Part shown: one piece after another, positions 41,784-48,100 of the stretch
Position numbering within the stretch: the first letter of the stretch is position 1
Layout of the letters: every line of letters begins with the position of its first letter
DNA from: Bacillus swezeyi
Lineage (GTDB): Bacteria > Bacillota > Bacilli > Bacillales > Bacillaceae
Assembly (NCBI RefSeq): GCF_001969815.1
Contig: NZ_MRBK01000031.1
Span: 24,701-88,700 of the forward strand
Length of the DNA: 64,000 nucleotides
Direction: 5' to 3'
Program-made: the position numbers and the translations under genes
The notes under the pieces: model-generated
Database searches by the model: none
What the model was told of the DNA's origin: nothing
What the model saw: only the letters and a program-made list of their open reading frames with translations

Positions 41784-42305
41784 CTAAGCTCCGCATTCCC
41801 CGGTACCGCTGCCTTCCAGTCTGAGCAGATGCTGTTTCATCTCTAAGCCGCCCCGGTATCCCGTTAATTTACCGTTTTTTCCGATGACCCGATGACAGGG
41901 GATCACGATTAATACTGGATTGGCGCCGATCGCTGCCCCTACGGCCCGAACAGCGCCCCGTCTTTGGATACGCTCGGCGATTTCCGTATATGAGCTTGTT
42001 CTGCCATAAGGAATCCCGCGCAAGGCATGTAAGACGGACAGTTGAAAGGGTGTGCCGTAAAGATCAACAGGCAAACTGAAATACTTTCGCCGCCCTCTCA
42101 AATACGCTGTCAATTCATCGGCATACGGCTCAAGCTTTTTATCATCGCGGATGACAATATGGGACGGACATCTTTTTTGAGCCCAGGCGGCCAGCTCTTC
42201 AAAATGATCTGAACCTGTATAACAAAGCCCTTGCGATGTTGCCGCAAGATAGAGATTCCACGGTCCGCATTCATGCAGACCCCAATAGATGATTTGTTCG
42301 GACAT
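41784..42305 (-). CDS. adaB: Methylated-DNA--protein-cysteine methyltransferase (AdaB/Ogt)
   Basis: A suicide enzyme that transfers the methyl group from O6-methylguanine to its own cysteine. The 173-residue protein has the N-terminal ribonuclease-like domain and the C-terminal domain with the acceptor motif VIPCHRVIGKNGKLTGYRGGLEMK. Its start is six bases after the adaA stop, behind AGGGGTGATAGC, so adaA-adaB is an operon, as in the B. subtilis adaptive response. Confidence 0.9.
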   Translation of the reverse strand: MSEQIIYWGLHECGPWNLYLAATSQGLCYTGSDHFEELAAWAQKRCPSHIVIRDDKKLEPYADELTAYLRGRRKYFSLPVDLYGTPFQLSVLHALRGIPYGRTSSYTEIAERIQRRGAVRAVGAAIGANPVLIVIPCHRVIGKNGKLTGYRGGLEMKQHLLRLEGSGTGECGA

Positions 42306-42311
42306 ATGCTA

Positions 42312-42872
42312 TCACCCCTGTTTTATTTGCCGGTACTCCGTCGGCGTTTGTCCCGTCTTCTTTTTAAACAGCGCGGCAAAATAGTCCGCATTCAGAATGC
42401 CTATTTTCGCAGCAATTTCTGCAATTGCTTCATCTGAAGAGACGAGCAGCTCACTCGCTTTGGAGATTCTTTTCTCCCAAATATATTCGATGGGAGAAAC
42501 ACCCTTGATTCGTTTAAATGTCCGCTGCAGGTGAAAGGGACTGACATGGCACAACTCGGCTAAAGCTGTGAGCGTCAACGGCTCACGAAAATGTTCGCTG
42601 ATGATGTGTGCAGCTCTTACCGCCAGCTCTTCACTGGGAAGCAGCGGCCCGTCCGGCTTACAGCGCTTGCAAGGACGAAAGCCTGCTGATAAAGCTTGCT
42701 GTGCATCCCGGAAAATCCGTACATTTTCAATCTGTGGAACTCTCGATTTACAGGAAGGCCGGCAAAAGATGCCCGTTGTTTTCACCGCATAGAAAAACGT
42801 TCCGTCAAAAGCTGAATCGTTCCCAACAATCGCCCGCCACTTTTCAGGCGTCAAGCCGGATTGGCTATTCAT
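42312..42872 (-). CDS. adaA: Methylphosphotriester-DNA alkyltransferase and activator AdaA
   Basis: AdaA removes methyl groups from DNA phosphotriesters to a zinc-bound cysteine; the methylated form activates the ada operon. The 186-residue protein has the Ada zinc domain (FFYAVKTTGIFCRPSCKSR ... FRPCKRCKP, four cysteines) and a C-terminal AraC-type double helix-turn-helix (LTLTALAELCHVSPFHLQRTFKRIKG). ATG at 42872 follows GGGGTGAT; a longer frame from 42944 is unsupported. It lies upstream of adaB. Confidence 0.9.
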   Translation of the reverse strand: MNSQSGLTPEKWRAIVGNDSAFDGTFFYAVKTTGIFCRPSCKSRVPQIENVRIFRDAQQALSAGFRPCKRCKPDGPLLPSEELAVRAAHIISEHFREPLTLTALAELCHVSPFHLQRTFKRIKGVSPIEYIWEKRISKASELLVSSDEAIAEIAAKIGILNADYFAALFKKKTGQTPTEYRQIKQG

Positions 42873-43032
42873 ACGATCACCCCGCTGTATGTCAGTATAA
42901 CCTGAAAAAAGCCAAATGTGTGTGTTCAAAGAATGGAAGCGCAAGATGACAAAGAAAAGAGATCACTTCAAAAGCCTTTCCATAATTGATTGTGAATCTT
43001 TAAAGGGTTACACTTAGGAAAAGGAACACGAG

Positions 43033-43071
43033 GTGAGACTGTTGCTGAAGTCAGAGAAATTTGCCTCCTAA
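43033..43071 (+). CDS. Leader peptide of the cat attenuator
   Basis: A short frame from GTG 43033 (or TTG 43042, with GAGGTGA just ahead) reads LKSEKFAS and stops at TAA 43069-43071. The leader of the chloramphenicol-inducible cat-86 gene, as I remember it (VKTDKISSS), matches position by position in chemistry. Chloramphenicol-stalled ribosomes on this peptide would open the hairpin at 43064-43097, whose 5' arm includes the last leader codons. Confidence 0.8.
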   Translation: MRLLLKSEKFAS

Positions 43072-43097
43072 AATAGACATTTTATGATTTTAGGAGG
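43064..43097 (+). promoter_or_regulatory. Ribosome-site-sequestering attenuator hairpin of cat
   Basis: CCTCCTAAAAT (43064-43074) is perfectly complementary to ATTTTAGGAGG (43087-43097), which contains the AGGAGG ribosome site of cat. The 11-bp stem and its overlap with the leader-peptide end are the hallmark of translational attenuation in Gram-positive cat genes. Confidence 0.9.
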
Positions 43098-43104
43098 ATG
43101 AAAC

Positions 43105-43759
43105 ATGAACTTTCAAACAATCAATCTGGAGCACTGGAATAGAAAACCTTATTTTGAACACTACATGAAAGAAGGGAAATGCTCTTTCAGCATCACGGCA
43201 AACGTCAATATAACCGTATTGCTGGAAGTGCTGCGTCAGAAGAACATCAAGCTTTATCCTGCTTTTATCTACATGGTGTCAAGGGTTGTTCATTCCTATG
43301 CTGAATTTAGAACCTCATTTAATGAAAAAGGGCAGCTCGGTTATTGGGATCAGATGAATCCTTGTTATACGATCTTTCATAAAGAGGATCAAACCTTTTC
43401 TGCCGTATGGACGGAATATTCTAGTCGATTTTTCGCGTTTTTATCATAACTACCTGAAGGACATGGAGCAATTTGGAGACAAAAAAGGACTATGGGCAAA
43501 GGAAAACATTCCTGCCAACGTGTTTTCCGTTTCCTCCATTCCATGGGTTCCCTTTACAAGCTTCAATCTGAACCTTGCCCGCAGCGGTCATTTGCTTCCT
43601 ATCATTACAAACGGGAAATTCTTTTCAGACGGAAAAGAGACATTTTTGCCCGTTTCTCTGCAGGTTCACCATGCAGTATGTGACGGTTACCATGCAGGTG
43701 TTTTTATGAATGATTTGCAGGGGCTGGCTGATTCATGTGAGGAGTGGTTGGTTTGGTGA
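43105..43759 (+). pseudogene. cat: Chloramphenicol acetyltransferase (type A CAT), frameshifted
   Basis: ATG 43105, seven bases after AGGAGG, reads MNFQTINLEHWNRKPYFEHY and continues as a normal type A CAT through FHKEDQTFSAVWTEYS, then loses frame near 43421-43426 and stops at 43447-43449. From there the +1 frame carries on with DFSRFYHNYLKDMEQFGDKKG, SVSSIPWVPFTSFNLN, and the catalytic HHAVCDGYH, to TGA at 43759. One extra base (TATTCTAGTCGAT) accounts for the break; without it the product would be about 217 residues, normal for CAT. The attenuator upstream is intact. A base-calling error would make this a working resistance gene. Confidence 0.9.
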
Positions 43760-43794
43760 AAAAAAGAGGCCGGGTTTTCACCCGGCCTCTTTCC
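43759..43794. terminator. Bidirectional terminator between cat and the DUF4064 gene
   Basis: AAAAAGAGGCCGGGT, loop TTTC, ACCCGGCCTCTTT. Confidence 0.88.
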
Positions 43795-43798
43795 TTCA

Positions 43799-44146
43799 TT
43801 ATGCGGCTGTAGAAGTTGTTTTCTCTTTTCTCACCAATCCCATAATGCCCGCGATCAACAGGAGGACACCCGGTAAAATGTAGAACATAAAAATACAAAT
43901 AAATCCGCCGACAGCAGAAACAATGAGTAAAATACCGCCAAGCTTCGGTTTGCTTTTCACCAGGACAGAGGCAACAATGCCGAGAATGGAGAGGAATACC
44001 GCTCCCCAGCCTAATCCAATGATTTGGCTTGTTCCAGATGAACTGAATGATGCATCGATGCCGCCGATCATTAATGCAATAAAAGCTCCGATAAAACCGA
44101 AAATACCGCCTATTAAACCTAATACAAATTCCGTCGTTCTTTTCAT
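43799..44146 (-). CDS. DUF4064 family membrane protein
   Basis: A 115-residue protein with about four hydrophobic helices (VLGLIGGIFGFIGAFIALMIG, LGWGAVFLSILGIVASVLV, LGGILLIVSAVGGFICIFM, ILPGVLLLIAGIMGLV) and a short basic tail. The pattern is the DUF4064 family of Firmicutes, function unknown. ATG at 44146 follows AGAGGAG; the longer frame to 44242 has no ribosome site. Confidence 0.75.
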   Translation of the reverse strand: MKRTTEFVLGLIGGIFGFIGAFIALMIGGIDASFSSSGTSQIIGLGWGAVFLSILGIVASVLVKSKPKLGGILLIVSAVGGFICIFMFYILPGVLLLIAGIMGLVRKEKTTSTAA

Positions 44147-44537
44147 GATGTAAAAACTCCTCTGTTTCGCCTGTACTGTAATGGATACAGGTTTATTTTT
44201 TCTAAAAAACTGCCAATATCGAATGTGATGTTTCACTGCCAATTGCTTTGCCCTTTGGAACGGAACTGTTTAACGCTCTCTGTACTTTGCCTCAAGCATC
44301 ATATCCACTTAAAAATATGTTTGTTTATAATTGCATATAACCTTGATCAGGATAAAAATGAAATAAACGTATCGGTTGTATGTAGATGTTGATACCACGT
44401 AATCCTTGATTCCTAAACTTCAGCCGTTGGCTGCTGTTTAGAATGATGAACGATCACCGCCGTTTTAAAACATCATCAGCCGAGCGGGATGCTATCAAAG
44501 CACAGGGGCAAAAAACTTTTTTGATCAACACCTCCAG

Positions 44538-44759
44538 TCAAATGAACACTTCTATTATCATAGGATTAATTACCCATTTTTTCAACCGTTTTTTTGGAAA
44601 AACGATCATTTCAGAGCTTAAATACCCAAATGTAACATCGGCTGCCGCTTCTATTTCTTTAATTAGATCATGAGGTGTGGATATTTGAGAGAAAATTCCC
44701 TCTAGAGGAAGTACGTGGTTCTTGGTCGTGGTGATCTGTGAGAAATTAAAACGATGCAT
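44538..44759 (-). CDS. Small unidentified reading frame
   Basis: A 73-codon minus-strand frame (MHRFNFSQITTTKNHVLPLE ... FPKKRLKKWVINPMIIEVFI) with plausible composition but no convincing ribosome site; an overlapping plus-strand frame is equally open. It is followed after one stop by a further open stretch preceded by GGAGGTG, so this may be a decayed gene. The 44147-44854 gap otherwise holds only the YciI terminator. Confidence 0.25.
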   Translation of the reverse strand: MHRFNFSQITTTKNHVLPLEGIFSQISTPHDLIKEIEAAADVTFGYLSSEMIVFPKKRLKKWVINPMIIEVFI

Positions 44760-44786
44760 CCTTAAATGGATCTACCTTGAGGAATA

Positions 44787-44822
44787 AAAATAAGCCTTCT
44801 CAAATGAGAAAAGGCTTATTTC
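44787..44822 (-). terminator. Terminator of the YciI-family gene
   Basis: On the minus strand AAATAAGCCTT and AAGGCTTATTT form the stem around a CTCATTTGAG inner hairpin, then TTTATT. Confidence 0.8.
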
Positions 44823-44854
44823 ACTTATGCAGCGACTGTAAAAAGCCAGGGCCT

Positions 44855-45112
44855 TTATTTTGTCAGCCATTCTTTAATAACCAAGGTGGAAGAGCCGTTT
44901 TCAATGAGCGGATCAGACTCTCCGATTTTTTTTGCTTCTTCAAAAGAATGAGCTCGGACGAGATAGGCGCCGCCGGTTTTATCGCTAAAAGGGCCGTACA
45001 TCTCCAAGCGGTTTTCCGCTTTTAGCCGATTTAAAAAATCATAATGAGCCGGTACATATGTATCATTAAAATTTTCAGTCCGGGTTGTCATGAGTAAATA
45101 TCTTTTCATCAT
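44855..45112 (-). CDS. YCII-related (YciI-like) protein
   Basis: An 85-residue ferredoxin-like-fold protein (MKRYLLMTTRTENF ... MYGPFSDKTGGAYLVRAHSFEEAKKIGESDPLIENG) matching the YCII family, which binds small acidic ligands or acts in halocatechol degradation; the role here is unknown. The conserved FEEA..I...DP segment is present. ATG at 45112 follows GGGGAGGAATCT. Confidence 0.8.
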   Translation of the reverse strand: MMKRYLLMTTRTENFNDTYVPAHYDFLNRLKAENRLEMYGPFSDKTGGAYLVRAHSFEEAKKIGESDPLIENGSSTLVIKEWLTK

Positions 45113-45172
45113 AGATTCCTCCCCAAAAAAGTATCTCTATTTTAGCACAAAAAGGAAGATCGATAATAAAAA

Positions 45173-45457
45173 TTAATCGGCTGGAGGTTGATACCTGTAT
45201 TGATGCTTAATGTGCCTTCTGTAATGAACATCATGAATCAAACGGATCGTCGGCCTGATTAAGAGCTGAAGACTTCCGATCGCAAACAGCCAAATTCCCG
45301 CCGGCTCTAATTGATCAAAAAAGAAGAAAAAGCTTCCGACAAAAAATAAAACGCCAATGATAAAATCGTTCAATGTATAAAGTACCTTATATCTTTTTTT
45401 GAAAAACTGTTCGTATCGATTGATTTTCTCCTTTAGCTCATTTGCTTCTTTTGACAC
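45173..45457 (-). CDS. yrhK: YrhK-like membrane protein
   Basis: A 94-residue protein with a charged N-terminal helix (LKEKINRYEQFFKKRYKVLY), two membrane helices (FIIGVLFFVGSFFFFF and AGIWLFAIGSLQLLIRPTIRLI) and a basic end, as in the YrhK domain. In B. subtilis yrhK follows the P450 gene yrhJ directly; here 12.5 kb of accessory DNA separates them. Function unknown. The 45458-45770 stretch upstream shows no gene. Confidence 0.75.
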   Translation of the reverse strand: MSKEANELKEKINRYEQFFKKRYKVLYTLNDFIIGVLFFVGSFFFFFDQLEPAGIWLFAIGSLQLLIRPTIRLIHDVHYRRHIKHQYRYQPPAD

Positions 45458-45770
45458 AGCTTCTTTCCCCTCCCATCTTTTTTTTCTTTCCCTCTTTGAA
45501 AGCGTCTATAAACATACCCATACCCCATCAATCGCGGTCGACACCCCTTGGCCTGTATGATGTATATGGAGCAAAATATACGATGCACCTGATTTAAAGC
45601 TTCCGGTTTACAGACCTTTTGAAAAGGAGAATGCGATTTTTAAACTCGAAAAATGATTATTTGTTCAATAAAGGAGCCGGAAGATATCGATTCGGGGCTC
45701 ATTCTGCTGCATGCATAGTTCATATAAACGGGGACAACATATTGAAAAATATAATGCTGGAGGTTCTGCC

Positions 45771-46265
45771 ATGATGAAAAAAATCCTGTTTACAATATGT
45801 ACATTATGTTTTGCGGGCTTTTTCGCACAAGCTGCGGAAACAAAAGCTCTGACCTTTAAAGAACTGCCTGTCAAACAAGCCACAAACCAATGGGCGGTTG
45901 CGATCAGCAAGGCTAAGGAAGAGAAGGGATTGGCCAAACCTGAGAAAGGCAAATATCAAACGTATTCTGTCGAGGTTAAGAAAATCGGTGGTGATGCAGC
46001 CGCTGCTGAAATTCATTTATTTAGAAATCATCCGCACTCTGCAACTAAGGTTTCACTTTTCGGCAAGCGTCATCAAAGCGACGATAATGAAGAGGCGATT
46101 TCTTTAGCAAAAAGCTTGAATAAGGGACTGCCTGTCCGCTACAACAATATACTGTTGGCCGAAAAAGCGACTGAATTAGAAGTGGACATCATTTGGACAG
46201 AAAAGGGGAGCGAAGGGAGAGCCTTGAAAGAGACATTTACATTCACCGGAAATGACCGCAAATGA
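45771..46265 (+). CDS. Putative secreted protein
   Basis: A 164-residue protein with a Sec signal peptide (MMKKILFTICTLCFAGFFAQAAE, likely cleavage after AQA) and a soluble, charged mature part (TYSVEVKKIGGDAAAAEIHLFRN; KATELEVDIIWTEKGSEGR). No family was recognised. ATG at 45771 follows TGGAGG. It stands alone next to decaying genes, and codon use looks normal, so it is probably intact. Confidence 0.65.
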   Translation: MMKKILFTICTLCFAGFFAQAAETKALTFKELPVKQATNQWAVAISKAKEEKGLAKPEKGKYQTYSVEVKKIGGDAAAAEIHLFRNHPHSATKVSLFGKRHQSDDNEEAISLAKSLNKGLPVRYNNILLAEKATELEVDIIWTEKGSEGRALKETFTFTGNDRK

Positions 46266-46468
46266 AAAGGGTGTCGGGCAACCCACAGCCTTTTTCTGTT
46301 TTGAACAGCAAGGCGTTTTTCAAATACCTGATGATGAAACACCGCCTTCATATCAGCTGCACCGTTCTTGAGCATTGACCTGGATGTCTGGGATATTTAT
46401 TTTAACTTTGAGACTGTTCTAAAATCGGTCTATTTTGATCAAGCGGACACTTCATTTTGGGGATGAGG

Positions 46469-46673
46469 TCATGATTTTGAGCGGTCAATGCTGGCATTCC
46501 TCATGAATCCGTAAATAGCCGCAGAAAGCAGAAAGACGCATAAAACCGTAAACATTATGGCGAATCCGATGTCATCTGTCTGCGCTGAAAAAATTGAAAG
46601 CGAATATTCCCATCGAAATCGAACTGATCAATAGAGTCAAGAGCACCAATAAGCTCATTCTTGTTTTATCCAT
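46469..46673 (-). pseudogene. Two-helix membrane peptide gene, frameshifted
   Basis: ATG at 46673 behind AGAGGAGGGAAAC reads MDKTRMSLLVLLTLLISSIS and on to FSADR, then stops. Another frame continues as FSAQTDDIGFAIMFTVLCVF followed by LLSAAIYGFMRNASIDRSKS. The total is one base longer than a multiple of three, so a single-base insertion near 46595-46605 (the A-rich CTGAAAAAATTGAAAG) has split a roughly 67-residue two-helix protein. Confidence 0.75.
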
Positions 46674-46784
46674 TGTTTCCCTCCTCTGGTTATCAGTCTA
46701 TATTTTACTCTGCAAGTGCGCCAACCAAAACCCCCTTTCATTTGATTGCAAAGTTTGCTAAATTGATATTGGAGAATGAAAAAA

Positions 46785-46883
46785 CACGATTCGGTTGGTA
46801 GTCCGGATGCATTTTATCATGTCAGTAACCTTCCCCTCCTCGGGATGTCCATCATTCTTCGGTTATTTTTGATGAGGAGGGAA
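46785..46883 (+). promoter_or_regulatory. Probable yjdF riboswitch (azaaromatic-sensing RNA)
   Basis: The leader of the yjdF-like gene has GGTTGGTAGTCCGGATGC and GTCAGTAACC, and its 3' portion can bury the ribosome site: TTCCCCTCCTC (46831-46841) is complementary to GAGGAGGGAA (46874-46883). B. subtilis yjdF is controlled by a riboswitch that binds azaaromatic compounds, so this leader is most likely its homologue. The motif match is from memory and not scored. Confidence 0.6.
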
Positions 46884-46888
46884 TCGTT

Positions 46889-47304
46889 ATGAAATTAACG
46901 ATTTATTATGACGGCCAGTTCTATGTAGGGATCATTGAAGTTGTGCAAGAAGGCAGGCTCAGGGCATTTCGCCATATATTCGGCAAGGAGCCGAAAGATG
47001 TGGAAGTACTGGATTTTGTCCATCATCAGCTCTTCCAGATCGTCTCCCGTTTTGAACAAGAAGGAATTCGTATAGAAGCTAAAGCTAAAGGGAAGATAAA
47101 CCCGAAAAGATTGCAGCGCCAAGTTTCTAAAGAAATGAAAAAATGCCCCGATATCTACCAAAGCTCAGGATAGCAATGAAACAGGACCTTTAAGCAACTA
47201 AAGAAAAGAAAAAGCGCTTGAATAAACAGCAGCGGGAGGCAGAAAAAGAACAAAAATACCATTTGAGAAAACAAAAGGTTAAAGCTAAGCATAGAGGAAA
47301 GTAG
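46889..47304 (+). pseudogene. yjdF: YjdF homologue, broken in its C-terminal third
   Basis: ATG 46889 after GAGGAGGG reads MKLTIYYDGQFYVGIIEVVQ, FGKEPKDVEVLDFVHHQLFQ and RQVSKEMKKCPDI, the normal YjdF start, but loses frame near 47155 and stops at 47173. The lysine-rich YjdF tail is still visible in other frames: STKAQD, AMKQDL, a stop at about 47190, then EKKKRLNKQQREAEKEQKYH and KVKAKHRGK to TAG at 47304. At least two indels and one nonsense change are needed, so this is genuine decay more than a single sequencing error. Downstream hairpin 47369-47394 is a terminator. Confidence 0.82.
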
Positions 47305-47368
47305 CGGAAAGGTTCAGAATATTCCCGTTATGTACTGCGATCCGTAGACAAAGCTGTTCAAGGCCCTC

Positions 47369-47394
47369 AAATATTGAGGGCCTTCTTCATTATT
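47369..47394 (+). terminator. Terminator after yjdF remnant
   Basis: GGCCCTCAA, loop ATA, TTGAGGGCC, then TTCTTCATT. Confidence 0.7.
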
Positions 47395-47640
47395 TCTTCA
47401 ACTTTCCTGCAGAAATACTCCATGACAAATCCGTTTGACGGCTTTCTTTTTTAGCTTTATCCAGCATTCCTTCCATCATCCAATCAAATGTACTGAATTC
47501 GTCTCTTCTTGTCCCGCTGCTTTCTCATATTCGAATATAAATTGGCTGAGTTCCTGATGATAGTCTGTAAGTTTGAAGTGAAACACTCCGCCAGAGGGCA
47601 ATTTGTTTCTAGACATCAGGAAGATGATGCGAGGCTGTCA
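47390..47640 (-). pseudogene. Gene remnant, unidentified
   Basis: On the minus strand a frame reads KLPSGGVFHFKLTDYHQELS then QFIFEYEKAAGQEETNSVH; a frame change near 47487 leads to FDWMMEGMLDKAKKESRQTD and LSWSISAGKLKK, ending at TAA 47390-47392. Together these look like the C-terminal 75 residues of a lost protein. Family not recognised. Confidence 0.5.
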
Positions 47641-47760
47641 TTTATCGGGCTTTTAGACCTATTCTATAAGTTTCATTTTCATCGATATCGGGATTTTTCA
47701 CCAATGCATTCTCAGAGGATGGTAAACTATTGACAAGTTATTACTTTGGGAGGGGGAGCT

Positions 47761-47931
47761 ATGAAAATATATGAAGCAAAAACACTAATTACAGTGATTC
47801 TAGATCGCTAAGATGAATACAAAATCATAAGAGGGAAGTTTGTCAATCTGTAAAAGGCCTTTCTCGATGCGGCCGATTGGGGTCATTTTCATGAGGAAGA
47901 CGCAGACTTAAAATTCGTCAATGGTTTTTGA
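47761..47931 (+). pseudogene. Small gene with two in-frame stops
   Basis: A strong GGGAGGGGGAGCT precedes ATG 47761 and MKIYEAKTLITVILDR, then TAA at 47809-47811. The same frame continues DEYKIIRGKFVNL, TAA at 47851-47853, and KAFLDAADWGHFHEEDADLKFV before TGA at 47931. The preserved frame and ribosome site show a gene of about 56 codons recently inactivated by two point changes. Family unknown. Confidence 0.6.
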
Positions 47932-48100
47932 TAGAACTGACCAAATGAAAATAAATAAATTCTGAATTTTAAAAAAATAGGGCAGGAACATGTCAATCCT
48001 AACCAGGAGGCAAAGGCCTGGAAATCGAATCGGCAATGGAAACGGATGTCCGGTCTTGATGCCAAACCAGCTTTTCCAACACTAAAAAAGGATGATATAC

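Noticed and set aside
44443..44673. 76-codon plus-strand frame
   Set aside because: Overlaps an equally open minus-strand frame, lacks a ribosome site and shows no domain.
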